This document shows, piece by piece, positions 19,164 through 28,075 of a stretch of 64,000 nucleotides of DNA. The DNA is from Bacteroidales bacterium (lineage in GTDB: Bacteria; Bacteroidota; Bacteroidia; Bacteroidales; Marinilabiliaceae): contig QKJP01000026.1 in assembly GCA_003249255.1 (NCBI GenBank), forward strand, positions 186,001 through 250,000, read 5' to 3'. The position numbers and the translations under genes were made by a program. Below the pieces are notes generated by a model, which was not told the origin of the DNA, made no database searches, and saw only the letters and a program-made list of their open reading frames with translations. The number at the start of each line of letters is the position of its first letter. The first letter of the stretch is position 1.

Positions 19164-21463
19164 TTGATTTACAAAAATATAAAAGGATCATACGGGTTTT
19201 ATTTGTAGTGGTCATTTTAATCTTTCCTTTTTATTTATTGGTTAATGTACGTTCTGATTATTCTGAGTTTTCAGGCGAAACAGAAAGCTCTTTTGTTGGG
19301 AAAGAAGCTTGCAAAGAATGTCACGAAGCTGCTTATAAAGAGTGGGAAGGTTCTCATCATGATTTAGCAATGGATGTTGCAAATGACTCAACTGTATTAG
19401 GCGATTTTTCTGGTGTTGAGGTTTTAGGACAGGGAAAAGTTCATCATTTATTCAAAAAAGATGGGCGATTTTTTGCAAATACTGATGGTGAAAATGGTAA
19501 AATGGCTGATTTTGAAATTAAATATGTTTTTGGTTATACACCTCTTCAGCAATATTTAGTAGAATTTGATAAAGGACGTTTGCAAGTATTGGCTTTAACC
19601 TGGAGTGTCACAGATAGCAGTTGGTATCACATGGCTGATTCTATCTATCAAGAAGATGAGTATATTGATCATCACAATTGGCTGCATTGGACCAATCAAG
19701 CTCAAAATTGGAACAGTATGTGTGCCGATTGTCATTCTACCAATGTGCAAAAAGGATATGATCCTGTAAATGAGAGTTACCATACTACCTGGTCTGAAAT
19801 TGATGTGAGTTGCGAGGCCTGTCATGGTCCTGGTTCACAACATATAGCTTGGGCCAAAACTCCGGAATACCTGCAAGATTCTTTTACAAATTCAGGATTG
19901 CAGGTTCGAACAAGTGGGACTGACAATAAAACGTTTGTTGAGAATTGTGCCAGATGCCATTCTCGTCGAACATCCATTTGTGATTTTAAATATAAGAGTG
20001 CTGATGTTTATAATCATATAATTCCAAGTTTGCCGGAAGAACCAAACTGGCATGTTGATGGACAAATCAAAGAAGAAGATTATGTTTATGCTTCCTTCAT
20101 TCAGAGTAAAATGTATATGAATAAAGTACAGTGTAACGATTGTCACAATGTTCATAGTGGAAAGTTGCGTAAAGAGGGTAATCAATTGTGTTTGCAATGT
20201 CATCAAGGTGATATTTACGATTCTCCATCGCATCATTTTCATAAGTCAGCCGGTGAAAAAGGGCAATCTGTTGTTTCTCAATCTGGAGTAGAATTTAAAG
20301 TTGGTGAAGGAACCAAATGTGTAAATTGCCACATGCATGGTCAATATTACATGGGAGTAGATTACCGACATGATCATAGCTTTCGAATCCCTCGTCCGGA
20401 TTTATCCATTCAATTTGGTGTTCCCAATGCCTGTAATCAATGCCATGCAGATAAAAGTATGCAATGGGCACAGAGTTATATTGAAATATGGTATGGCCAA
20501 AGTCGCAATTTTCATTTTAGTGAGGCTTTTGCCAAGGCTGAAAAAGGATCAGAAGAAACATTTATTCAATTGAAAAATATATTTGGAAACTATCTTTATC
20601 CCGCATCCATAAGAGCTATTGCAGTTCGTTTACTGGCAATTCATTATGCAGACAAGTCAAAAGAGCTTTTAAAGAAAGCTTTGGGTAAAAATGAATCAAG
20701 TATTAGATTGTCAGCTCTTTCAAATTATCCAATTACTTCGCAATCCGACTTGGAGAGTATCTTACCCTTATTATTGGATGAAGTTGTGGCGGTTCGAGTT
20801 GAGGTTGTAAGGTTATTGGTGGTGTTTGGTTATAAAGATGTCCCCATTAATTATGCATCGGCTTATACTAAAGCATTTAACGAGTATGAAGGATTGTTGC
20901 GGTATAATTCAGACTTTCCGGCAGGCAAATATAATTATGGTAATTTTTATTATGGCTTGGGAAAACTGGATAGTGCAAAGATTGAATTCGAAAAAACTTT
21001 AGAGTTAGATAACCGGTTCGTTCAAGCCTATTTAAATTTAGCTTATGTTTATAATCATTTGGGGGATAATGGTAAAGCAGAGGCTGCTTTTGAGAATTAT
21101 TTAAAAGAGTATGACTCAGATGTACAAGCTTTGTATGCTTATGGATTGTTATTGTCTGAAATGCAAAAATATGATCAATCACTAAATGTGCTTTTGAAAG
21201 TAGTTCAGTTGGATTCTAAGTTTCCGCGGGCAAATCATAATATTGCTATGATTTATGATTTTCAAGGCGATAAAGAAAAGGCCGAAAAGCATTTGAAATT
21301 AGAAGTATTATTGCAAGATAGTTTTCAGGTAAAGGCTGAATTATTAAGGTTTTATTTATCTAATAATCAAGATTCTAAGGCTAATGCCTTGATCGTAGAG
21401 TTGCGAAAAGAATATCCGGATAATAATGAATTGATGCAATTGGAAAGGTCCTTGTTACCATAA
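19160..21463 (+). CDS. Octaheme c-type cytochrome with C-terminal TPR repeats (cytochrome c554-like)
   Basis: 767 aa. One N-terminal TM/signal helix (about 10-28) exports or anchors it. Eight CxxCH heme sites are visible: CKECH (51), CADCH (about 188), CEACH (218), CARCH (263), CNDCH (325), CLQCH (344), CVNCH (387) and CNQCH (425). The first segment (FVGKEACKECHEAAYKEW) is typical of the cytochrome c554 family. After the heme part come HEAT-like helices and three to four TPRs (about 560-760), a protein-binding module. In this operon it probably replaces cytochrome c1/c as electron acceptor of the Rieske protein. The final acceptor is unknown. Confidence 0.9.
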   Translation: MIDLQKYKRIIRVLFVVVILIFPFYLLVNVRSDYSEFSGETESSFVGKEACKECHEAAYKEWEGSHHDLAMDVANDSTVLGDFSGVEVLGQGKVHHLFKKDGRFFANTDGENGKMADFEIKYVFGYTPLQQYLVEFDKGRLQVLALTWSVTDSSWYHMADSIYQEDEYIDHHNWLHWTNQAQNWNSMCADCHSTNVQKGYDPVNESYHTTWSEIDVSCEACHGPGSQHIAWAKTPEYLQDSFTNSGLQVRTSGTDNKTFVENCARCHSRRTSICDFKYKSADVYNHIIPSLPEEPNWHVDGQIKEEDYVYASFIQSKMYMNKVQCNDCHNVHSGKLRKEGNQLCLQCHQGDIYDSPSHHFHKSAGEKGQSVVSQSGVEFKVGEGTKCVNCHMHGQYYMGVDYRHDHSFRIPRPDLSIQFGVPNACNQCHADKSMQWAQSYIEIWYGQSRNFHFSEAFAKAEKGSEETFIQLKNIFGNYLYPASIRAIAVRLLAIHYADKSKELLKKALGKNESSIRLSALSNYPITSQSDLESILPLLLDEVVAVRVEVVRLLVVFGYKDVPINYASAYTKAFNEYEGLLRYNSDFPAGKYNYGNFYYGLGKLDSAKIEFEKTLELDNRFVQAYLNLAYVYNHLGDNGKAEAAFENYLKEYDSDVQALYAYGLLLSEMQKYDQSLNVLLKVVQLDSKFPRANHNIAMIYDFQGDKEKAEKHLKLEVLLQDSFQVKAELLRFYLSNNQDSKANALIVELRKEYPDNNELMQLERSLLP

Positions 21464-21621
21464 TCCATAAATATGAAATAAACATTCATGAATTGTTATT
21501 TGTTAAAAAAGTTGTTATGTAGTAAATGTGATTCTTTCGAGTATATCAATGTTGTAAAATGTTTGCTTAAGGATTGAAATCACTGCTTTAGTAACCAATA
21601 TTAACTAAAAATAATAACCCT

Positions 21622-22497
21622 ATGAGTGTTTTAGTTCATAAAGAATCCAAGGTTTTAGTGCAAGGTTTTACAGGGAGTGAAGGTACTTTTCATGCTTCTC
21701 AAATGATTGAATATGGAACAAATGTTGTTGGCGGAGTAACACCGGGAAAAGGAGGTACTCAACATCTTAATTTACCCGTTTTTAATACAGTTCAAGAGGC
21801 TGTTATAGAAACTGCTGCAGACTTATCTGTTATTTTTGTTCCTCCTCCATTTGCTGCTGATGCTATAATGGAAGCTGCCAATGCCGGAATTAAATTAATT
21901 ATTACCATTACCGAAGGGATACCAACTGAAGATATGGTAAAAGTTAAGCATTACTTATCTGATAAGGATGTTCGGTTAATAGGTCCTAATTGTCCGGGTG
22001 TGATTTCTCCGGGAGAGGCTAAGGTTGGTATAATGCCTGGATTTATTCATAAAAAAGGTCGAATAGGTGTTGTTAGCCGTTCAGGGACTTTAACTTACGA
22101 AGCTGTTGATCAATTAACAAAGCTTGGTTTAGGTCAGAGTACATGCATTGGGATAGGAGGTGATCCAATTATAGGGACCACAACTAAAGAAGCCGTTAAG
22201 CTATTAATGGAAGATCCGGATACTGATGGAATCATTATGATAGGTGAAATAGGTGGAAGTATGGAAACGGAAGCCGCTCGTTGGATAAAAGATAATGGGA
22301 CTAAACCCGTAGTTGGTTTTATTGCCGGGCAAACAGCTCCTAAAGGCAGGCGAATGGGGCATGCCGGTGCTATCATTGGAGGTGACGAAGATACTGCTGC
22401 TGCTAAAATGAAGGTAATGAAAGAGTGTGGTTTATACGTTGTTGCATCTCCTGCAGAAATAGGGGTGACAATGAAAAATGCTTTGGAGAAGAATTAA
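21622..22497 (+). CDS. sucD: Succinyl-CoA synthetase alpha subunit
   Basis: 291 aa, standard length. Binds CoA and carries the phosphorylated histidine; with the beta subunit it interconverts succinyl-CoA and succinate plus NTP in the TCA cycle. The CoA-binding N-terminus ([18 protein letters not shown]), the motif GPNCPG, and the active-site segment GHAGAIIGG with His247 are all present. No sucC is adjacent, so the subunits are encoded apart. A strong terminator follows. Confidence 0.97.
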   Translation: MSVLVHKESKVLVQGFTGSEGTFHASQMIEYGTNVVGGVTPGKGGTQHLNLPVFNTVQEAVIETAADLSVIFVPPPFAADAIMEAANAGIKLIITITEGIPTEDMVKVKHYLSDKDVRLIGPNCPGVISPGEAKVGIMPGFIHKKGRIGVVSRSGTLTYEAVDQLTKLGLGQSTCIGIGGDPIIGTTTKEAVKLLMEDPDTDGIIMIGEIGGSMETEAARWIKDNGTKPVVGFIAGQTAPKGRRMGHAGAIIGGDEDTAAAKMKVMKECGLYVVASPAEIGVTMKNALEKN

Positions 22498-22517
22498 TTT
22501 GTGTTAGTAGAACAAAA

Positions 22518-22544
22518 AAAAGCCGCGTAAATGCGGCTTTTTGT
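22518..22544. terminator. Bidirectional terminator between sucD and the STAS gene
   Basis: Stem AAAAGCCGC (22518-22526) with GCGGCTTTT (22533-22541), loop GTAAAT, flanked by A and T runs; serves sucD on the plus strand and the STAS gene on the minus strand. Confidence 0.85.
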
Positions 22545-22871
22545 TTAGAAGCAATCTTCTTCAGTATCGTAAATGTCAAAAACCTTGTCAAGTTTCATCA
22601 GGGAGATTAAACTCATGACATCCTCATTTATTGAACAAAGCTGAAATGTACCATTGTTTTGTCTGGCAGTTTTTAATGCGCTAATTAAGGCTCCAATTCC
22701 TGTACTGTCAATGAACTTAATGTTTCCCAGATTAAGGATCATTTTTGTCCCATCGTTAGATAGTATGTCTGAAAGTTGAGCTTTAATATCTTGTGCAACT
22801 GTAGCATTTAGTCTATCTGTTTCTGTGAATGAACCAACAATACGGTCATTTTTTTCTTTCAATTCTACCAT
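22545..22871 (-). CDS. STAS-domain anti-anti-sigma factor-like protein
   Basis: 108 aa, a single STAS domain. The phosphorylatable serine is conserved in FIDSTGIGAL (Ser56). Such proteins act in partner-switching with a serine kinase/anti-sigma factor and a PP2C phosphatase, none of which is encoded nearby. It lies 17 bp downstream of an Hpt-domain gene on the same strand, so the two are probably co-transcribed, which is an unusual pairing of a His-Asp phosphorelay part with a STAS switch. Confidence 0.88.
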   Translation of the reverse strand: MVELKEKNDRIVGSFTETDRLNATVAQDIKAQLSDILSNDGTKMILNLGNIKFIDSTGIGALISALKTARQNNGTFQLCSINEDVMSLISLMKLDKVFDIYDTEEDCF

Positions 22872-22888
22872 AAGATATAGTTGTATTT

Positions 22889-23359
22889 CTAATTTTCAAG
22901 AACGGAATTAAGTTCTTTTTGGGATTGCGTACAAGCAAAATTAAACTTTTCTATTAATTCTTTAATTTTTTCGATGTTAGAATTAGTTCTAACCCAATCA
23001 ATTTTCTCTTGAGAATAACTTTCCAAATTTTTGGTTAATCTCTCAATTTCCTCAGTGTTAGCTTCAGTTTCACCATTTTTTAATTCTTCAATTCGGCATT
23101 GTTTAGAAATTAGTTCAAGATTTTTTAAGTCTGTTTCACCTAGATCGTTCATGCCCATAGAAATAACTGATGATTTAGCTTTGTGGGCAACGGCAGCAAT
23201 TTTATTCCAATCTTTATTGGAGAAGCCTTCCTTAAAACCTTCAGTGAATTCTGGTATTTGTTCAATGAAAATGTTGATTAGTTCATCAATCATTTCCTTA
23301 TTACCATCAGTAATATCGTTTAAATAGGTTAAGTCAATATATTTATATGGTTTACTCAT
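22889..23359 (-). CDS. Hpt (histidine phosphotransfer) domain protein
   Basis: 156 aa, all helical. The motif AHKAKSSVISMGM carries the phospho-accepting His59 in the normal Hpt context (HxLKGSS-like). It would shuttle phosphate between a hybrid histidine kinase and a response regulator. A longer C-terminal helical part (about 110-156) contains repeated acidic and basic residues suggestive of a coiled coil. No kinase is nearby. It is upstream of the STAS gene in the same direction. Confidence 0.85.
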   Translation of the reverse strand: MSKPYKYIDLTYLNDITDGNKEMIDELINIFIEQIPEFTEGFKEGFSNKDWNKIAAVAHKAKSSVISMGMNDLGETDLKNLELISKQCRIEELKNGETEANTEEIERLTKNLESYSQEKIDWVRTNSNIEKIKELIEKFNFACTQSQKELNSVLEN

Positions 23360-23849
23360 AATTCGTTGGTTTGTAAAATGTAAAAATAGAAAAATAATAA
23401 TAACCCGATTATCCTTTTTGATAAAATTAGTAATTTCTCATGTTAAGACTACTGAATCATGTTTAATGTATTGAATCGTGATGTTGGTTCTGGAGTGGTC
23501 TTTGGGGGTGTGCAACTATAAAAAAAAGTTATAGAAGTGATGATTGTGTATAACGTATAACTATTTCAAAACTGTTTTACTTCCTTAATTACAGAAAAAT
23601 TTCTATAAATTGATTTTTACATTTTGGTTTATGTAAGTTTCAGTGATATAGGCAAAAATGTCTTGTGGTTTGGGGTGGGTGTTTGATGGAGTAATGTTTT
23701 TTTTCATGAAAAGAGATAGATTTTAATTATTTTCGACTGCTATAACACAGATATTTCATAATTTTGTTTTCGCAAAAAAATAAGAAAAAGACGCATTTGA
23801 TATTAAAATGTGTTTAATATATTATCAATAAGAAAAAAGATAAAACAAT
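23360..23849. promoter_or_regulatory. Divergent intergenic region between the Hpt gene and serC
   Basis: No gene seen in 490 bases. A -7-like TAATTTTG lies at 23759-23766, about 84 bases before serC; the best upstream partner is poorly spaced. A hairpin CTATAA...TTATAG sits near 23516-23533, and TATAAC is repeated around 23553. The region is AT-rich with G/T-rich patches near 23640-23690. A small RNA cannot be excluded but nothing specific supports one. Confidence 0.3.
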
Positions 23850-24920
23850 ATGAAGACTCATAATTTTTCAGCAGGACCTTCTATTTTACCTGAGTCTACA
23901 ATTAAGAACTCAGCAGATGCAGTAATGAACTTTGCAAACACTGGTTTGTCATTGTTAGAAGTATCTCACCGAAGTAAAGAGTTTATTGCTGTTATGGATG
24001 AAGCACAGCAATTATTTAAAGAGTTATTGGATATACCTGAAGGTTATGAAGTGATCTTTGTAGGCGGAGGAGCAAGTCTTCAGTTTTGTATGGTTCCCTT
24101 TAATTTAATGCAAAAGAAATCAGCTTATTTACATACTGGTACCTGGGCTAAAAAAGCCATGAAAGAAGCACAGGCTTTTGGTGAAGTTGTAGAAGTAGCA
24201 TCTTCTGCCGATAAAATATATAATTATATTCCAAAAGATTATGAAGTACCTGCTGATGCAGATTATTTTCACATTACCACAAATAATACAATTTACGGTA
24301 CAGAAATTCGTAAAGATTTAGATGTTAATGTACCATTAGTGGCTGACATGTCATCTGATATTTTCTCACGTCCAATTGATGTTTCGAAATACGCCATTAT
24401 TTATGGTGGAGCTCAAAAGAACCTTGCGCCTGCAGGTGTTACTTTTGCAATTGTGAAAAAAGATATTTTAGGTAAAGTAGATCGTCATATTCCTACGATG
24501 TTAGATTATAGAACTCATATCGAAAATGGATCGATGTTTAATACTCCTCCTGTTTTTTCAGTATATGCTGCATTACAAACCTTAAAGTGGGTAAAAGAGC
24601 AAGGTGGTGTGGCAGCAATGGAAAAGATGAACATTGAAAAATCTGACCTTCTTTATGATTTCATCGATAACAGTAAGCTTTTCAAAGCAGTTGTTGCTGA
24701 TAAAGAAGATCGTTCGATTATGAATGTTTGTTTTGTAATGAAAGATGAGTACAAAGAGCTTGAAAAAGATTTCTTTGATTATGCAACTTCTCAAGGTATG
24801 AGTGGAATTAAAGGTCACCGTTCAGTGGGTGGTTTCCGTGCATCCATTTATAATGCAATGCCAAAATCTAGCATTGAGGCATTAATTACAACAATGAAAG
24901 AGTTTGAAGCAAAACACTAA
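23850..24920 (+). CDS. serC: Phosphoserine aminotransferase
   Basis: 356 aa, normal length. Transfers an amino group from glutamate to 3-phosphohydroxypyruvate in serine synthesis, and can act in pyridoxine synthesis. The start [10 protein letters not shown] is the family signature, and the PLP-binding lysine is in [12 protein letters not shown] (Lys190). It is followed by serA, but a strong terminator lies between, so the two genes may be only partly co-transcribed. Confidence 0.97.
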   Translation: MKTHNFSAGPSILPESTIKNSADAVMNFANTGLSLLEVSHRSKEFIAVMDEAQQLFKELLDIPEGYEVIFVGGGASLQFCMVPFNLMQKKSAYLHTGTWAKKAMKEAQAFGEVVEVASSADKIYNYIPKDYEVPADADYFHITTNNTIYGTEIRKDLDVNVPLVADMSSDIFSRPIDVSKYAIIYGGAQKNLAPAGVTFAIVKKDILGKVDRHIPTMLDYRTHIENGSMFNTPPVFSVYAALQTLKWVKEQGGVAAMEKMNIEKSDLLYDFIDNSKLFKAVVADKEDRSIMNVCFVMKDEYKELEKDFFDYATSQGMSGIKGHRSVGGFRASIYNAMPKSSIEALITTMKEFEAKH

Positions 24921-24937
24921 TTTTAGATAACCGTTTT

Positions 24938-24971
24938 GTAAGCTCCTTTTTTGAGGAGCTTACTTTTTTTA
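24938..24971 (+). terminator. Intrinsic terminator between serC and serA
   Basis: Stem GTAAGCTCCT (24938-24947) and AGGAGCTTAC (24954-24963), short T/G loop, then a run of T. It lies inside the 78-bp gap between two genes of one pathway and is well formed. Confidence 0.85.
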
Positions 24972-24998
24972 CATACTTTTTATTAAGACTTATTAGAT

Positions 24999-25922
24999 AT
25001 GACAAAAGTACTTGTTGCAACAGATAAACCATTTGCAAAAGAAGCAGTAATGAAAATTGAAGAGGCTGTTAAGTCAGCTGGTTTAGAAATTGCTCTTTTG
25101 GAAAAATATAGTAGTAAAGCTGAATTGTTAGAAGCTGTAAAGGATGCAAATGCATTAATTGTACGTTCTGATATTGTTGATCGTGAGGTTATTGAGGCTG
25201 CCACTGAATTGAAAATTGTTGTGCGTGCAGGAGCAGGGTATGATAATTTAGATCTTGAGGCTTGTACCGAGAAAGGTATTGTAGCCATGAATACCCCGGG
25301 ACAAAATTCTAACGCAGTAGGTGAGTTGGTATTAGGTATGATGGTGTTTATGGCTCGTAACGGTTTTAATGGTGCTTCAGGAACCGAATTAAGAGGAAAA
25401 AAGATTGGTATTCATGCCTATGGTAATGTTGGTCAGTATGTAGCTACTATTGCTAAAGGATTTGGAATGGAAGTATATGCTTTTGATCCATTTGTAGCAA
25501 AAGAGGTGATTGAAAAAGCAGGTATTACACCAATTGATACCGTTGAAGAATTATATAGTACTTGTGATTATGTTTCGTTACATATTCCGGCTACTCCTCA
25601 AACTAAAGAATCTATCAATTATGATTTATTAACAAAAATGCCAAAAGGTGGTGTTTTAGTTAATACAGCTCGTAAAGAAGTAATTCATGAAGCAGAGATT
25701 CTTAAAGTTATGGCTGATCGTCCTGACTTTGTTTATATTTCTGATATTGCTCCAGATAATAAAGCCGAATTTGAAGCTAATTACAAAGGCCGTTTCTTTT
25801 TTACACCTAAGAAAATGGGTGCTCAAACAGAAGAAGCAAATGTTAATGCAGGTGTTGCTGCAGCAAACCAAATTGTTGGTTTTTTCAAAAATGGTGATGA
25901 AACTTTCCGAGTAAATAAGTAA
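24999..25922 (+). CDS. serA: D-3-phosphoglycerate dehydrogenase, short lysine-type
   Basis: 307 aa, the minimal form without ACT or ASB regulatory domains. Oxidises 3-phosphoglycerate with NAD, first step of serine synthesis. The nucleotide-binding segment reads KIGIHAYGNVGQ, and NTARKE carries the conserved Arg226. At the place of the usual catalytic His (PHxGA) the sequence is TPKKMGAQTEEAN, so lysine (271/272) replaces histidine. This is known from the Entamoeba/Bacteroides-like type III lysine form of the enzyme. The gene follows serC, which supports the assignment. A terminator follows. Confidence 0.93.
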   Translation: MTKVLVATDKPFAKEAVMKIEEAVKSAGLEIALLEKYSSKAELLEAVKDANALIVRSDIVDREVIEAATELKIVVRAGAGYDNLDLEACTEKGIVAMNTPGQNSNAVGELVLGMMVFMARNGFNGASGTELRGKKIGIHAYGNVGQYVATIAKGFGMEVYAFDPFVAKEVIEKAGITPIDTVEELYSTCDYVSLHIPATPQTKESINYDLLTKMPKGGVLVNTARKEVIHEAEILKVMADRPDFVYISDIAPDNKAEFEANYKGRFFFTPKKMGAQTEEANVNAGVAAANQIVGFFKNGDETFRVNK

Positions 25923-25941
25923 TCATTAAAATATTTTTATC

Positions 25942-25972
25942 AAAGGCTTCGATTTATCGAGGCCTTTTTTTT
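25942..25972 (+). terminator. Intrinsic terminator after serA
   Basis: Stem AAAGGCTTCGA (25942-25952) with TCGAGGCCTTT (25957-25967), one G-T pair, loop TTTA, then a T run. The end of the T run overlaps the -33 box of the yggS promoter. Confidence 0.85.
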
Positions 25973-26001
25973 GCTCTAGATATAGATGCATTGTAATTTT
26001 G
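25970..26001 (+). promoter_or_regulatory. Bacteroidota-type promoter of yggS
   Basis: TTTG (25970-25973), a 20-base spacer and TAATTTTG (25994-26001) match the -33 TTTG / -7 TAnnTTTG consensus. Transcription would start near 26006-26010, shortly before the ATG at 26020. Confidence 0.65.
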
Positions 26002-26019
26002 CAATTTAAAGGGAAGACT

Positions 26020-26691
26020 ATGGAGATTGCAGAACAATTATCAATAATTAAAGCCAAGATTGGCGATCGAGCAAAATTAGTAGCTGTTTCAAAAACAAAA
26101 CCTAATTCGGCCATACAAGCTGCGTATGAGTGTGGTCAGCGCGTTTTTGGAGAAAATAAAGTTCAAGAATTAACCAAAAAATTTGATGAACTGCCTAAAG
26201 ATATCGAATGGCATTACATTGGTCATCTTCAAACTAATAAGGTTAAATATATTGCGCCATTTGTGTCTTTAATTCATGGCGTTGACTCAATTAAACTGGT
26301 TAAAGTTATCGATAAGGAAGGTAAGAAGTGTGGTCGAAAAATTAAATGTCTCTTGCAATTTCATATTGCTAAGGAAACAACCAAGTTTGGGTTTTCATTA
26401 GAGGAACTCCGTGAGAATTTAACGAAGGATTTAATTAGTGGTTTAGCAAATGTAGAAATTGTTGGAGTTATGGGAATGGCTACTTTTTCTGATGATGAAG
26501 CCCTTGTGCGATCAGAATTTCAAGAATTAAAACGCCTTTACGATACGTTAAAACTTGAACTATTTGCAGATGTTAATACATTCACTGAGATAAGTATGGG
26601 GATGTCAGATGATTATTTAATTGCCATAGAAGAAGGAAGTACAATGGTTCGTATTGGAAGTTCTATTTTTGGAGAAAGAAATTATTCCTAA
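26020..26691 (+). CDS. yggS: YggS-family PLP homeostasis protein
   Basis: 223 aa. Single-domain PLP-binding (alanine racemase N-terminal fold) protein that keeps pyridoxal phosphate levels balanced; no catalytic activity is known. The PLP lysine is in VAVSKTKP (Lys25), and FGENKVQE, WHYIGHLQTNK and SMGMSDDY are family signatures. The in-frame TTG at 25999 is the last part of the -7 promoter box and cannot be a start; the ATG at 26020 has AAGGGAAG upstream. Confidence 0.93.
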   Translation: MEIAEQLSIIKAKIGDRAKLVAVSKTKPNSAIQAAYECGQRVFGENKVQELTKKFDELPKDIEWHYIGHLQTNKVKYIAPFVSLIHGVDSIKLVKVIDKEGKKCGRKIKCLLQFHIAKETTKFGFSLEELRENLTKDLISGLANVEIVGVMGMATFSDDEALVRSEFQELKRLYDTLKLELFADVNTFTEISMGMSDDYLIAIEEGSTMVRIGSSIFGERNYS

Positions 26692-26904
26692 TCATTTCTC
26701 CAGGATAGAAATGCCTTATTGGATTATTTGTGAAACTGAAACGTTTGTAAAATACTACTGAAGCTTTTTAAATTCACCAGCAGTTAAAATAGTGTTCTTA
26801 TTAAACTTTGGTTTACGAAAGAAATTGATTCGAGTGTTTTAACTTTTACATATTTCCATATATTTGTTTGTGTTTAACTGAATTCATGAAAAAATCATAA
26901 ATAT

Positions 26905-27891
26905 ATGGCAAGTTTAGAAACCAAATACTTAGGCTTAATCTTAAAGAATCCTATTGTAGTTAGTAGTTCGGGTTTAACCAATAGTGTCGAGAAAATTGAA
27001 AAGCTGGTTAACTCAGGTGCAGGCGCGGTAGTTTTAAAGTCGCTATTTGAAGAGCAGATCAATCATGAAGTTAATAAAGCGATATATAACGGAGAAGGAT
27101 TTGATTACCCAGAAGCTGTAGATTATGTGACAGCCTATACACGTGATAACTCAGTTGGTGAGTATCTTTCTTTAATTCAAGAAGCTAAGGCTAAGTTTGA
27201 TATCCCCATTATAGCCAGTATCAACTGTTATTCTTCTGCAGAATGGATTGAATTTGCCACTCAAATTGAAGCTGCCGGAGCTGATGCCATTGAGCTAAAT
27301 GTATTTTTTGTGAATACCAGTAAGAACAGTGAAGCTAAAGAATATGAAGAAGTGTATTATGAAATAGTATCCAATGTAAGTAAATTGATTAATATACCAG
27401 TTAGTATCAAACTAAGTTCCAATTTCTCCAATTTAGTTTCTGTTGTAAATAAGTTATCTGTACTGGGAGCTAAAGGAGTGGTTATGTTTAATCGATTTTA
27501 TGAACCGGATATAGATATAAATAACTTATCTCTTGTTTCTGCAGATGTTTTAAGTAGTGCTTCAGATATGAGACGAACTACCAGGTGGGTTGCTATCGTG
27601 TCTGATAAAGTTAAAAATATTGATGTTGCTGCATCTACCGGAGTACATGATGGAACCGGTGTTATTAAGCAATTATTAGCCGGGGCAAATGTAGTTCAGG
27701 TGTGTTCGGCAATTTACCGTAATGGGCCTGAAATTATTACTAAGATGAAGGATGAACTTGAAAAATGGATGGAATCAAAAGAATATTCTTCGCTTGAAGA
27801 TTTTAGAGGGCTGATGAATTATGGAAAAATTGGAGATCCTTCCATATACGAAAGAGCTCAATTTATGAAGTATTTTTCAAAATATGAATAA
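26905..27891 (+). CDS. Dihydroorotate dehydrogenase-like flavoprotein
   Basis: 328 aa TIM-barrel protein. The start LETKYLGLILKNPIVVSSSGLT and the IELNVFF, VSIKLSSNF and STGVHDGTGV segments follow the PyrD/DHOD class 1 barrel with FMN-binding regions. However, the substrate loop that reads N-x-S-C-P-N in true class 1 enzymes is FVNTSKNSEAKEY here, so orotate chemistry is uncertain. Bacteroidota and other anaerobes often carry this divergent paralogue. It stands alone, with a terminator after it. Confidence 0.82.
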   Translation: MASLETKYLGLILKNPIVVSSSGLTNSVEKIEKLVNSGAGAVVLKSLFEEQINHEVNKAIYNGEGFDYPEAVDYVTAYTRDNSVGEYLSLIQEAKAKFDIPIIASINCYSSAEWIEFATQIEAAGADAIELNVFFVNTSKNSEAKEYEEVYYEIVSNVSKLINIPVSIKLSSNFSNLVSVVNKLSVLGAKGVVMFNRFYEPDIDINNLSLVSADVLSSASDMRRTTRWVAIVSDKVKNIDVAASTGVHDGTGVIKQLLAGANVVQVCSAIYRNGPEIITKMKDELEKWMESKEYSSLEDFRGLMNYGKIGDPSIYERAQFMKYFSKYE

Positions 27892-27893
27892 TG

Positions 27894-27923
27894 AAAAAAA
27901 AGTCTCAATTGAGGCTTTTTTTA
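27894..27923 (+). terminator. Intrinsic terminator after the DHOD-like gene
   Basis: AGTCTC (27901-27906) and GAGGCT (27911-27916), loop AATT, extended by flanking A and T runs of seven or more. Confidence 0.8.
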
Positions 27924-28075
27924 TTTTTTAGTATTATCTTTTTTTTTAAATGATTCATTTGGTATTAAAATATGCACAAAACCTAAGAGTATTACATATT
28001 TTTGATATTTTTATATTAAATTTCCAATCATTTTGAATTTTTTGTAAATTAAAAAATAGAAATAACTAATATATT

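Noticed and set aside
20877-21182. 101-codon open frame on the minus strand within the octaheme cytochrome gene
   Set aside because: Antisense shadow of the TPR region, with low-complexity composition.
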